From positions 62,001 through 126,000 of the forward strand of contig NZ_JAYFNG010000002.1 of assembly GCF_034933565.1 (NCBI RefSeq): a stretch of 64,000 nucleotides of DNA. The letters run 5' to 3'. The position numbers were made by a program, and so were the translations under genes. Source of the DNA: Raineyella sp034933565. GTDB taxonomy: Bacteria; Actinomycetota; Actinomycetes; Propionibacteriales; Propionibacteriaceae. The notes beneath the pieces are model-generated. The model was not told the DNA's origin. It did no database searches and saw only the letters and a list, made by a program, of their open reading frames with translations. This document shows positions 9,442 through 17,739 of this stretch, in pieces (the stretch's first letter is position 1; each line of letters opens with the position of its first letter).

Positions 9442-11680
9442 CGGTCGTCGTGCCCGAGCCCTTGCCACCGCCGTTGCCCGACCCGGCGCCTGTCCCGCCG
9501 CCGGCGCCGGCGCCTCCCCCGGAGCCGGAGCCGCCGCCATTGCCGGTGCCGGTGCTCGGCGGCGTGCTCGGCTCCTTCGACGAGGCGCCGGAGGTCGGCT
9601 GGGTGCTGCTCGGGGCGGTGCTCGGCGCCTGGCTGGCCGGTGCCGAGGCGGTCTGCTTGGGCGTAGCGACCGGCAGCGGGGTCGCCGTGCGCCGCGCGAC
9701 GGCGTTGGCCGGGGCGTCGAAGCTCTGGGTGGGCAGGCCCTGGCTGGCCACCTGCATGTACGACAGCCAGGTCGACGCCGGGAACCCGGCCCCGAAGAAC
9801 GTCTGGGTGCCCGCCTGGCGGTACGGGTCGAGGTCGCTCTGGCCGTCGTCACCGGCGACGTACATCACGGCGGTGGAGATCTGCTTGGTGTAGGCGACGA
9901 ACCAGGCGGAGGCGATGTCGTTGCCGACACCGGCGGTGCCGGTCTTGCCGGCGACCGGCCGGCCGAGGGCGGACGCCTTGGCGCCGGTGCCCTCGTTCAC
10001 CACCGACTGCAGGGCGCTGGTGGTGGAGGCGGCGACGTTCTGCTCGACCGTCTGCTTGTTGGCGGGGGCGGCCTGGTAGAGGACGTTGCCGTCGCGGTCC
10101 TTGACCTCGCGGATGACGTGCACCTGATTCTGCTTGCCGCTGTTGGCGAGGGTGGCGTACGCGTTGGCCATGTTGACCGGGCTGACCTCGGCGAAACCGA
10201 GGACGATGCGGTTGTACGCGTCCCAGGCGCCGGCCTTCGGGGCGCCGGCGTCATTGGCCGCCTGGATCACCTTCTGCGGGCCGTGGTCCATCTGCGACAC
10301 CATGTCGACGAACGCCGTGTTGATCGACTGGGCGGTCGCGGTGCGCAGCGACACCGGACCGTACTGCTGATTGAACTCGTTGCGGACCGTCTCGGACTCG
10401 CCCCGCGGGGTGAAGGTGTTGCCCTGGAAGGTGGAGTCGAGGGTGAAGCCGTCGCGCAGGCCGGCGATCAGGCCGAACGTCTTGAAGGTCGAGCCGGTCA
10501 TCCGGGCGGTGGATGCCCAGTTGCGGGAGTTCTTGACGAAGTCGTCGCCGCCGTACAGGGCGATCAGCTCACCGTTGGAGGTGTCGACCGAAGCGATCGC
10601 GGCGTGCACCGCCGAGGCCTTCGAGCCGCGCGACCTCGCGGCCGCATTGGCCTGGGCCTCGTTGGCCTGCGCGGACTTCTCCGCCGCCGCCTGGCTCTTC
10701 TGGTCGAAGGTGGTCGTCACCCGCAGGCCGCCGCCGTTGATCTGCGCATCGGTGAAGCCCAGCGAGGCGAGCTCCTGCTCGGCCATGTTCACCAGGAAGC
10801 CCTTCGGGCCCTGGTAGCGCGGGTTCACCTTGACCGTCGGCAGGTCCGGCAGCTTGCCGGTGAACTGGTTGTACTGGTCCTGGGTGATGGACTTCTCGTC
10901 GAGCATGCCGGACAGCACGTACTCGTAGCGGGCCTTGAGCCGCGACATGTTGTCGGGGTCGACCTTCGGGTCGAGGATGCTCGGGTTCTGCACCACCGAG
11001 GCGAGGACCGCCGCCTGGCCGATGCTGAGGTCCTTCGCATCGATGCCGAACCACGCCTGCGACGCGGCCTGCACACCGTACGCACCCCGACCGAAGTAGA
11101 CGGTGTTGAGGTAGTTGGTGAGGATCTCCTCCTTGCTCAGCCGATCGCTCAGCTTGAGCGCGAGGATGACCTCCTTCACCTTGCGGGAGACCGTCTTCTG
11201 CGGCGTCAGGTACATCAGCTTGATGTACTGCTGGGTGATCGTCGAGCCGCCCTGCACATCCTTGCCGGACGCGATCGCGATGAACGCACGCAGCATGCCC
11301 ATCGGCGAGATGCCCGGGTTGGTCCAGAACGTCCGGTCCTCGGCCGCCACCTGGGCGTCCTTCATCGCCTTCGGGATCTGGTCGTACGTCAGGCTCGTCC
11401 GGTTCTGCACCGCCAGATCGGACAGCTGCGTCGTACCGTCGCCGTAGTAGAGGTAGGTGGTGTTGGTCTGGAAGTCCGCGTTCGGATCGGGCACCTTCGT
11501 GGTCGCGTAGAGCCCGGCGAACGCGACGCCGCCGACCAACACGACCGCGAGGACGCCCGAGACCAGAACCGTGAGGATCTTCTGCCAGAGGGCCATCCTC
11601 CGCCACCTCGACGTCTTCGCGGCGGGTCCTCGGCGGGAACCACGTGCCGCGGGTCGCGGTTGCGGGGTCTTGTGATCCAT
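9434..11680 (-). CDS. class A penicillin-binding protein (transglycosylase/transpeptidase)
   Basis: Bifunctional peptidoglycan synthase, 748 residues, anchored by one membrane helix at about 31-58. GT51 domain: catalytic Glu114 in AAEDRTFWTNPG and the GGSTITQQY block at 144-152. Transpeptidase domain: nucleophile S397 in TGSTFK, SIN at 452-454 and KTGTA at 579-583. A Ser/Pro/Gly-rich tail of about 95 residues, ending in long glycine runs, is presumably extracytoplasmic and wall-embedded. ATG 11680 has GAGGA upstream; the frame stays open to 11842 without a better start. PonA-like by layout. It forms an operon with the overlapping membrane glycosyltransferase. Confidence 0.93.
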   Translation of the reverse strand: MDHKTPQPRPAARGSRRGPAAKTSRWRRMALWQKILTVLVSGVLAVVLVGGVAFAGLYATTKVPDPNADFQTNTTYLYYGDGTTQLSDLAVQNRTSLTYDQIPKAMKDAQVAAEDRTFWTNPGISPMGMLRAFIAIASGKDVQGGSTITQQYIKLMYLTPQKTVSRKVKEVILALKLSDRLSKEEILTNYLNTVYFGRGAYGVQAASQAWFGIDAKDLSIGQAAVLASVVQNPSILDPKVDPDNMSRLKARYEYVLSGMLDEKSITQDQYNQFTGKLPDLPTVKVNPRYQGPKGFLVNMAEQELASLGFTDAQINGGGLRVTTTFDQKSQAAAEKSAQANEAQANAAARSRGSKASAVHAAIASVDTSNGELIALYGGDDFVKNSRNWASTARMTGSTFKTFGLIAGLRDGFTLDSTFQGNTFTPRGESETVRNEFNQQYGPVSLRTATAQSINTAFVDMVSQMDHGPQKVIQAANDAGAPKAGAWDAYNRIVLGFAEVSPVNMANAYATLANSGKQNQVHVIREVKDRDGNVLYQAAPANKQTVEQNVAASTTSALQSVVNEGTGAKASALGRPVAGKTGTAGVGNDIASAWFVAYTKQISTAVMYVAGDDGQSDLDPYRQAGTQTFFGAGFPASTWLSYMQVASQGLPTQSFDAPANAVARRTATPLPVATPKQTASAPASQAPSTAPSSTQPTSGASSKEPSTPPSTGTGNGGGSGSGGGAGAGGGTGAGSGNGGGKGSGTTTGG

Positions 11681-12112
11681 GGATGTCCTCGGCGGTCGGC
11701 TGCCGACCCGGTGATGGCGAGGCACCTCCACGTCAGGCAGGACGGATTGCTTCTCGTGGACACAGTGCCACTTGGGGTACAGAATAGGTCGGCACCGCAG
11801 CCGGACCGAACCACACCCTGAGAGATGTGGCCGGATCGGCACCGCGGGGTGGCGTCATCGGGGGCATCCGGTCCTCAGGTGCAGGCCCGCCATGGTGCCC
11901 GGGGCCCTGCTGCCGGGAACGTGGCCGAGCGTACGCCTTGAGCACATCGGGTCGCCGCTCGTCGGATGTGCACCTGGCGCGGCCAACCGGGTCACCAAGC
12001 ATCGGGTCCTCCGCCGCACGCTGGCCCGCTGGCCGATCGCGGGATGGTCACAGGCCCCGTCCGCGTGCACGGGATGGGCGCGCCGTCCCGGCGGTCTGCG
12101 GTGGCGCACCGT
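11681..12112. other. intergenic, no gene recognised
   Basis: Between the penicillin-binding protein start and the tRNA promoter region I see only GC-rich sequence with short open frames on both strands, none with a ribosome-binding site or a family signature. The minus-strand promoter of the penicillin-binding operon should be here; an AT-richer patch around 11775-11795 (TATTCTGTACC on the minus strand) is the only candidate and is weak. Confidence 0.4.
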
Positions 12113-12142
12113 TTGGGCAACCTGCCGATGGTCCCGTATCGT
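12113..12142 (+). promoter_or_regulatory. possible tRNA-Ala promoter
   Basis: TTGGGC (12113-12118), an 18-bp spacer and TATCGT (12137-12142) resemble -35 and -10 boxes; they would give a leader of roughly 80 nt before the mature tRNA. Spacing is reasonable but the -35 is imperfect. Confidence 0.3.
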
Positions 12143-12228
12143 AGGTGGTCGTCGCGTACGTCGTACGCCGCGCTCGGGACATCGACGCAGCGGGTGACAC
12201 ACCTGCGTTGGCCCGGACAACTCAACAA

Positions 12229-12301
12229 GGGGCACTGGCGCAACTGGCAGCGCACCGCTTTTGCAAGGCGGGGGTTAGGGGTTCGAGTCCCCTGTGCTCC
12301 A
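12229..12301 (+). tRNA. tRNA-Ala (anticodon UGC)
   Basis: A full cloverleaf: acceptor GGGGCAC pairs with GTGCTCC (one G-U), D stem GCGC/GCGC, anticodon stem CCGCT/GGCGG with loop TTTGCAA giving anticodon TGC, five-base variable loop, T arm AGGGG-TTCGAGT-CCCCT and discriminator A. CCA is not encoded. In many actinobacteria this tRNA sits beside tRNA-Ile downstream of gyrA; here it is 46 kb away on the other side of the origin. Confidence 0.95.
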
Positions 12302-12317
12302 CGTTTTTCCCTTTGTC

Positions 12318-12349
12318 AGAGGCCCTTTCCCGAACGGGAGAGGGCCTCT
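12318..12349 (+). terminator. hairpin terminator after tRNA-Ala
   Basis: AGAGGCCC and GGGCCTCT arms with an inner CCCG/GGG extension form a long GC-rich stem 16 bases after the tRNA. A T-run precedes rather than follows it, so it fits the U-tract-free terminators common in actinobacteria. Confidence 0.75.
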
Positions 12350-12872
12350 GCACGTGGCCGGGACGCGACACGGTCAGGACTCGTCCCGAATGTCCGGTGG
12401 CCGCCGGCCAGCTGTCGGTCGGCCACGCCTTCCGGCGGAAGACTACTGGCTCAAGGGGCAATCGCTGAGAAGTTCTGCACCCGGAGTGGCCCGTTTCGCG
12501 CCGAGCCCTCGGCGGCTCTCCGGTGTGGGTATCTCTGACATGGATCTGGTGCCGAGCCGACCTCGCCGGGCGCATGTCATCCGGGACTCGGTTCGGGCCC
12601 CTGATCACGCATGACGGCCCTCAGCTGATCGTCTTCGCCGTGACCTACGCGCGGGCCGGCATGTCGATGGACTGCCGCGCGACATCCGGATCGAAACCCG
12701 GGCGACATCACACAGCTCGGCAGAAGTGCACGGCGTCTCCGCCAAACGATGCGCCAGTGCCAGACGCTGCAGGGAATACCGAACGCGACCGGAAGTCCCG
12801 CCGCGTATGCACATTTCCCGCAGCGTCTGAAGGTCCCGCAGCGTCTGGCCCATCACCCAGATGCACACCTTC
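12350..12872. other. gap upstream of the BlaI operon with a repeated 14-mer
   Basis: No gene recognised. The last 110 bp contain TCCCGCAGCGTCTG twice as a direct repeat (12816-12829 and 12834-12847, period 18) and once inverted as CAGACGCTGCAGGGA (12761-12775). The direct copies end 25 bp before the BlaI-type operator, so they may be part of the control region. Confidence 0.55.
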
Positions 12873-12889
12873 TGCTACAGTGTGTCGCA
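12873..12889. promoter_or_regulatory. BlaI-type operator overlapping the blaI-like start codon
   Basis: TGCTACA-GTG-TGTCGCA, a dyad with a single mismatch to the perfect site at 14308-14324. It covers a possible -10 (TACAGT, 12876-12881) and ends on the A of ATG 12889, which fits a leaderless, self-repressed transcript. TACA/TGTA half-sites are characteristic of BlaI/MecI operators. Confidence 0.7.
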
Positions 12890-13323
12890 TGTCGTCCGAT
12901 GATCGCGCTTCCGGGTCCGATGATCATCCTTCCGGCCTGTCCGGCCGCTACGGCCCGCTCGCGCTGCGGGTGATGGAGCGCGTCTGGCGGGATGCCCCGG
13001 TGGACGTCCGGACGGTCCACTCGGAGTTGGTACGTGATGGCCAGCAGATCGCCTACAGCACGGTGAAGACGATCATGGAGCGGTTGGTGGTCAAGGGGGA
13101 GCTGACCCGCGAGCGCGAGGGTCGGCAGTTCATCTACTCGCCGGTCCGTACGAGAGCAGAGACCGAAGCGCTCGTCACCCGGGGCGCGGTCGATGAGCTG
13201 CTCGACCGCCACGGTGACCTGGCCGTGTCGTTCTTCGTGGATCGCGCCCGACAGGATCCTGCCCAACTGGCCAGGTTGCGTCAGATGCTCCGCGAGATGG
13301 AAGCGGAGGACGGCGATGACTGA
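12889..13323 (+). CDS. BlaI/MecI/CopY-family transcriptional repressor
   Basis: A 144-residue winged-helix repressor. After a short acidic lead (SSDDRASGSDDHPSG) the DNA-binding domain reads ALRVMERVWRDAP...TVHSELVRDG, the recognition helix IAYSTVKTIMERL and the wing REGRQFIYSPV; the C-terminal helices (VDELLDRHGDLAVSFFVDRA) form the dimer interface. Family members repress beta-lactamase, mecA or copper genes and are released when a membrane M56 protease cleaves them. The next gene is exactly such a protease, overlapping by eight bases. A TACA/TGTA dyad overlaps its own start codon, implying autoregulation. Confidence 0.9.
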   Translation: MSSDDRASGSDDHPSGLSGRYGPLALRVMERVWRDAPVDVRTVHSELVRDGQQIAYSTVKTIMERLVVKGELTREREGRQFIYSPVRTRAETEALVTRGAVDELLDRHGDLAVSFFVDRARQDPAQLARLRQMLREMEAEDGDD

Positions 13324-14188
13324 GCTGCTGCTGTACCCACAGGTCGTGCTCCTGCTCGCGCCGCTCCTGCTGCGGGCGATCTGGGCAGCCTCCCGCTCAT
13401 CGCTGCAGCACGTGGACCCGCGAGCTCGCGCCGCGGTGCTGTTCGCGATAACGGTGCTGCCGGTGGCCGCGATCGCGGTGCCGTACGTTCCGGCGCTGGC
13501 ACCGCATCTGCCGGTGCCGTGGCGTGCGCCGATCGCGTGGGGTATGGCGAACTACCCGGCACCGTCCGCATGGATCGCCCAGATCGTCGCCATCCTGGTG
13601 ACTGACGCGTTGCTCCTGGTGCCCTCTGCCGCGCTCATCGTCCTGACGGTCCGCGCGGCCCGTCAGACCCGAGCACTCACCGGACTGGAAGGCGAGGCAC
13701 ATCCGTCGGGTTTCATCCTCGTGCCCGGTCGTGGCGTCGCCCTCACGGTCGGCCTGTGGCGTACGCGAGTGCTCCTCTCCTCCGACGTGTGGGAGGGCGA
13801 GCACGGTGCGGTCATCCTGCGTCATGAGCAGGCGCATGCCCGGGGGCGGCATCCGCTGCTGCTCCTGCTCGCCCGCGCCGCGCTGGTGCTGTGGTGGTGG
13901 ATCCCCGGGTCGGCGCGCCTGCTGGAGGATCTGCGCGATGCGCTGGAAGAATCCGCCGACGCCACGGCTGCTCGCCGACACGGCCGCCTCCGGGTCGCCC
14001 GCGCCATCATCGACGCCGCAAGCACGCGGACGCCTGCATCCGCCCCCACCCCCGCCCTCGGCTTCGGCAGCCCGGGTGGCGCCGAGCAGCGCGTCGCGAC
14101 TCTCGCGCACGGCTCCGACCCGACCCTGACCCGGGCCGTGGCGGCGGTGAGCACGGTGATCGTGCCGCTCTGGTTACTGCTCCTCTGA
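13316..14188 (+). CDS. M56-family (BlaR1/MecR1-like) membrane metalloprotease
   Basis: A 290-residue integral membrane protease. Hydrophobic segments near 3-22, 38-60, 86-112, 178-198 and 270-290 flank the zinc motif HEQAH (H170, E171, H174), with EESAD (211-215) offering the third ligand. It is the protease core of BlaR1/MecR1 without the extracellular penicillin-binding sensor domain, so the inducing signal is not evident. It overlaps the repressor gene by eight bases (ATG 13316), so the pair is translationally coupled. Expected to cleave the BlaI-type repressor and induce the ABC genes downstream; this step is inferred from the family. Confidence 0.88.
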   Translation: MTELLLYPQVVLLLAPLLLRAIWAASRSSLQHVDPRARAAVLFAITVLPVAAIAVPYVPALAPHLPVPWRAPIAWGMANYPAPSAWIAQIVAILVTDALLLVPSAALIVLTVRAARQTRALTGLEGEAHPSGFILVPGRGVALTVGLWRTRVLLSSDVWEGEHGAVILRHEQAHARGRHPLLLLLARAALVLWWWIPGSARLLEDLRDALEESADATAARRHGRLRVARAIIDAASTRTPASAPTPALGFGSPGGAEQRVATLAHGSDPTLTRAVAAVSTVIVPLWLLLL

Positions 14189-14219
14189 CCCCCACCTCCC
14201 CCGCAAACACCGCCTTCCC

Positions 14220-14277
14220 GTACGGCACCACCCCACCCGTACGACACTGCATCGCGGTACGGCACCACCCCACCCGT
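14220..14277. repeat. 21-bp exact direct repeat before the ABC gene
   Basis: The same 21 bases beginning GTACGGCACCACCCC occur at 14220-14240 and 14257-14277, separated by 16 bp, in the gap between the M56 gene and the ABC operator. Period 37 bp. Could be a second regulator site or simple sequence. Confidence 0.7.
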
Positions 14278-14307
14278 GTCTGCACACGGGCGACCCGCAA
14301 GTCAACC

Positions 14308-14324
14308 TGCTACAGGATGTAGCA
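14308..14324. promoter_or_regulatory. perfect BlaI-type operator upstream of the ABC transporter
   Basis: TGCTACA-GGA-TGTAGCA, a perfect 7-3-7 dyad with TACA/TGTA half-sites. It ends 14 bases before ATG 14339, immediately ahead of the AAGGA ribosome-binding site. Its near-copy overlaps the start of the BlaI-type gene, linking the two transcription units. Confidence 0.8.
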
Positions 14325-14338
14325 AAAAGGATGGAACA

Positions 14339-15079
14339 ATGACTTCTTCTCAGGCGACGCCGGTGGCGGAACTGGTCGATGTGTCCTACGGGTACCGGCG
14401 CAGTCCGGTGCTCACCGGCCTGGACCTGCGGGTCCGGCCCGGCCGGGTGTACGGGCTGCTGGGCCGCAACGGTGCCGGGAAGTCCACGACGATGAAGCTC
14501 CTCGTCGGGCTCCTCACTCCGTCCAGTGGGCAGGTGCGGCTGTTCGGTTCCCCGTTCGCCCGGACGAGCCTGGCCCGGGTCGGCGCCTCGATCGACGGGC
14601 CGGCGCTCTACGGCCACCTGTCCGCGACCCAGAACCTGCAGGTGCACGCCGCTCTGCTCGGTGTCGGACCCGACCGTGTGCGCGACGTGCTCGCCGCGGT
14701 CGGGCTCGCGGACACGGGGCGGCGGGCAGCCGCCAGGTTCTCCACCGGGATGAAGGTGCGCCTCGCGCTGGCGATCGCGCTGCTCGGCGACCCGGAACTG
14801 CTGATCCTCGACGAACCCCAGAACGGCCTGGACCCCGAGGGCATCCGCGAGCTGCGCGGACTCCTGCGCGACCTCGCAGACGCGGGCCGCGCAGTGCTGG
14901 TGAGCAGCCACGTGCTGGGCGAGGTCGAGCAGATCGCCGACGACATCGGCGTCCTCGCCGCCGGACGCCTGCAATACGAGGGGCCGCTGACGCGGCTCGC
15001 ACCCGACGGAGACCTCGAACGCGCCTACTTCACCCTCACCGAGACCCGTGAGGCCGTGACCCGCAAGGCCGTACGATGA
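14339..15079 (+). CDS. ABC transporter ATP-binding protein (BcrA/lantibiotic-immunity type)
   Basis: A 246-residue ATPase of an ABC-2 exporter. Walker A GRNGAGKST at 42-50, Q-loop region near 65-90, signature STGMK at 135-139 (FSTGMKVRLALA, as in bacitracin and lantibiotic immunity exporters rather than LSGGQ), Walker B/D-loop LLILDEPQNGLDP at 154-166 and the switch His in SSHVL near 192. The DEPQNG variant replaces the common DEPTNG. ATG 14339 follows AAGGA and a perfect BlaI-type dyad. Its stop overlaps the permease start by four bases. Substrate is unknown; export of a cell-wall-active peptide is the likeliest role for this subgroup. Confidence 0.88.
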   Translation: MTSSQATPVAELVDVSYGYRRSPVLTGLDLRVRPGRVYGLLGRNGAGKSTTMKLLVGLLTPSSGQVRLFGSPFARTSLARVGASIDGPALYGHLSATQNLQVHAALLGVGPDRVRDVLAAVGLADTGRRAAARFSTGMKVRLALAIALLGDPELLILDEPQNGLDPEGIRELRGLLRDLADAGRAVLVSSHVLGEVEQIADDIGVLAAGRLQYEGPLTRLAPDGDLERAYFTLTETREAVTRKAVR

Positions 15080-16584
15080 GCGGCCGTGCGATGAGCGGGA
15101 TGCTGCTGGCCGAGATCCGCCGCTGGCCACGCTCGGGAGCATGGATCGTCCCTCTGCTCGGCCTGGCGTTCGGGACCGTGCAGGTCGTGATCGTCCGGGC
15201 CACCGGAGCCACGACCGGGTGGAACAGCCTGATCGCGGGAGCCGTGATGTGGGCGACCAGCCTCTCCGGGCCCGCCGCGGCGCTGCTGCTCGCCCTGGTG
15301 CACATCCGTGAGCGCCGTGCCCGCGGCGGCGGAGCCTGGTGGCGGCCCGGGAGCCCCGTCACCGCAGGGCTGTGCCGGATGCTCGTCTGTGCTGTGGTGG
15401 TGGCGTTCACGAATCTGCTCGTGCTCGCCCCCGCCGCCGTCATCGGTCGTCTCGCCGCTCCTGCGACCTTCCCCACCGCACGACTGCTCGCGCTCGCCGG
15501 GGCACTCACCCTGGGCGCGATCGTGCTGTACCCGGTGCTCGAGCTCCTCGCCGCCCACTGGGGCACCGCCGCCGTACTGATCCTGGCGGCCGTCTGGACG
15601 CTCGCCGGCGTCCTCACCGCCGAGCACCCGCAGTGGATGCTGATCCCGCCCGCCTGGCCGGTGCGCGCCGTGCTCCCGCTGCTCGGCACCCACGCCAACG
15701 GCATCGCGCTCGCACCGGACGATCCCCTCACCGTCGAGAGCCCGACGACGGCGCTGCTGCTGACCGCGGCGACGCTCCTCATCCTCCTGGTCGTCCACCT
15801 GCTCGCCGGACGCATCCTCCACCGGCCGCACTCCCAGGCACGGCCCGCCGCACCACAGTCCGCACAGCGACAGGCCCGTGAGGTGCCCGCGGCGACGGCA
15901 TCGTTCGCCCCGCTCCCGGCCGGGCCCGTGAGGCGCACTCGGCCGCCGCTGCTGCTGGGGCAGCCGGGCTCACTGCGGCGTACGCCCCTGTCCTGGCTCA
16001 TCCCGGCGGGCCTCGTCCTCCAGCTCGGGGTCGTGCTGCTCTGGCGCAGCCCCGGCTACGCCGAAGGTTTCGCCGAGCTCGTCCTCGTGCCGGTGGGGGC
16101 GGTGCTGCTGGGCATCATCGGCTGGACCAGCACCCGCGACGCCTGGCCCGCCATCGCCATCACCCGGCATCGCCTCGGCCGGATCATGCTCGCGCGGCTC
16201 CTCACCCTGGAAGTCGTCCTGACCTTCACCGTCCTGATCGCCGGCCTGCTCACCCTCGCGACCGGCGCCGACCCGGGTCGGACGCTCCGAGCGGCCCTAC
16301 TGTCGCTCGCCGTGGGGTGGATGCTGCTCGTCGCCGCATTCTGGCTCACCGTCCGCTGGTCGCCCGGCCTCACCGCGGCCGTCAACGGCATCGGCCTCAT
16401 CGTCAGCCTCGTCCTCGGCGCCGGCGCGCTCGCCACGTCCTTGTGGCCGTACGCGCCCTGGGCCTGGGCCCACACCCCGGCGAGTCTCGGCCGGACGACC
16501 ACCGCCCTGATCGCAATGGCCGCGCTGCTCCTCGGAACCGCGGTCACCCCGCTCGTGGCATCCGCACTGCGGCGCCCGCGGTAG
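15076..16584 (+). CDS. ABC-2 type permease, double-length (fused halves)
   Basis: A 502-residue membrane protein. About six helices lie in each of two halves (roughly 18-255 and 315-500), joined by a hydrophilic linker of about 60 residues rich in His, Arg, Pro and Gln (HRPHSQARPAAPQSAQRQ). Each half starts with a similar pattern (EIRRWPRSGAWIVPLLGLAF; RRTPLSWLIPAGLVLQLGVV). Lantibiotic-immunity exporters normally use two separate permeases of about 250 residues, so this reads as their fusion. ATG 15076 overlaps the ATPase stop; ATG 15091 is an alternative. Last gene of the BlaI-controlled cluster; converges on the DUF4236 gene. Confidence 0.8.
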   Translation: MSGRAMSGMLLAEIRRWPRSGAWIVPLLGLAFGTVQVVIVRATGATTGWNSLIAGAVMWATSLSGPAAALLLALVHIRERRARGGGAWWRPGSPVTAGLCRMLVCAVVVAFTNLLVLAPAAVIGRLAAPATFPTARLLALAGALTLGAIVLYPVLELLAAHWGTAAVLILAAVWTLAGVLTAEHPQWMLIPPAWPVRAVLPLLGTHANGIALAPDDPLTVESPTTALLLTAATLLILLVVHLLAGRILHRPHSQARPAAPQSAQRQAREVPAATASFAPLPAGPVRRTRPPLLLGQPGSLRRTPLSWLIPAGLVLQLGVVLLWRSPGYAEGFAELVLVPVGAVLLGIIGWTSTRDAWPAIAITRHRLGRIMLARLLTLEVVLTFTVLIAGLLTLATGADPGRTLRAALLSLAVGWMLLVAAFWLTVRWSPGLTAAVNGIGLIVSLVLGAGALATSLWPYAPWAWAHTPASLGRTTTALIAMAALLLGTAVTPLVASALRRPR

Positions 16585-16818
16585 AACGCGGCGACCCCGC
16601 CGGGCATCCTCGCCCTCCCCACCCAGCCGCGGGCTGCCAGCCGGTACGCGCCCACTCGCGCGAGGATCGCGAGCAGGGGCGTCAGCGCCGGCCACAGGGC
16701 GAGGGTGTCCTCCTCCCGGCCCAAGCCGTCGGGCCGATCGCGGCTGACTCGTGTTGGGGCTCGGGCCGCGATCGCGACCTGGCGGACAGGGTCGGCGCCG
16801 TCGACGATCAGCGACGAG

Positions 16819-17739
16819 CTACTCGCAGGCGACACCGTCACCGTCACGATCGAGCTTCGACGAGTACCCCGGATCGCCACGGTGCAGTGGCGCCGCACCG
16901 GCGGCCTTCGCAGCTTTGCAGTTCGCGTACGACACCGAGCTGCTGCTCGTGCCGCCGTTCGAGGAGCCGGTCTTCCCGCTCGTGCTGCCTGACCCGCTGC
17001 TGCCGGACCCGCTCGTTGCTGCCTTGCTGGTCTGCGTGGCTGCGAGGGGCGCCACAACGGCCGACGGACTGGCTTGTGCTGTCGGCGTCGGCGTCGGAGT
17101 GGGCGTGGGCGCAGGAGTGACGGGTGGTGTCGGGGTGGCCGTGACGGTCGCCGTCACCGTCGCGGCAGGGGTCGGCACCGGCGGCCGCTGCTCGGCCTGT
17201 GCGCTCGACTGCCCGATGCCGGCGACCAGCAGTGCAACACCCGCCGCGATCAGCGGCCACTTCACCTCGCTGGACTGGACGATCGCCCAGCCCGCGAGCC
17301 CGACACCCGCCAGCATCAGCGCCGCCCCTGCGATGCCTGCCAGCGAGAAGATCATCGCCACGACGGCAGCAGCCAGGACGACGTACTGCCAGATGGCCGG
17401 CCTGCGCTTCGGCGACTGCTCCGGAGCCACGGCCGCCATCGGCACGCCCGACGTCCCCGCGCCCGGCCACGTCGGCTCCTCGGCTCCATGCGGCTCATCG
17501 GGCCCCGCAGCCTGATCGGCCACCCTGTGCCCGCGGCGCGGCTTCGGAGCAGCACCCTTGACGGTTTCGCGGTAGTAGACACCGGTGCCCGGGATCCCTC
17601 CGGACACCGTCGTCCGGCCGGTCGTCGACTTCGTGACACCGAACCCGCGCCCCCCGAACCGGACCGATGCGCTCTTCTTGCCCAGATTCAGCCGTACACC
17701 GGGAGCGATCTTCACGCTCCGCCGGAATCCCCACCCCAT
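16819..17739 (-). CDS. DUF4236 and excalibur calcium-binding domain membrane protein
   Basis: A 306-residue protein with an unusual domain order. N-terminus (1-55): DUF4236, recognised by WGFRRSVKIAPGVRLNLGKKS and GIPGTGVYY. Then a charged linker, two or three membrane helices (about 112-180, VVLAAAVVAMIFSLAGIAG and following), a Thr/Pro repeat stalk (TVTATVTATPTPP; PTPTPTPT), a Ser/Gly-rich spacer and a C-terminal excalibur domain ending DRDGDGVACE, whose DxDxDG loop is EF-hand-like. ATG 17739 has GAGGGGG upstream. Topology suggests a cytoplasmic N-domain and a surface Ca-binding head. Function unknown. Confidence 0.8.
   Translation of the reverse strand: MGWGFRRSVKIAPGVRLNLGKKSASVRFGGRGFGVTKSTTGRTTVSGGIPGTGVYYRETVKGAAPKPRRGHRVADQAAGPDEPHGAEEPTWPGAGTSGVPMAAVAPEQSPKRRPAIWQYVVLAAAVVAMIFSLAGIAGAALMLAGVGLAGWAIVQSSEVKWPLIAAGVALLVAGIGQSSAQAEQRPPVPTPAATVTATVTATPTPPVTPAPTPTPTPTPTAQASPSAVVAPLAATQTSKAATSGSGSSGSGSTSGKTGSSNGGTSSSSVSYANCKAAKAAGAAPLHRGDPGYSSKLDRDGDGVACE

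Noticed and set aside
12229..12301. attL/attR pair for an integrated element at tRNA-Ala
   Set aside because: No second copy of the tRNA 3' end and no integrase gene seen between 12.3 and 19.3 kb.
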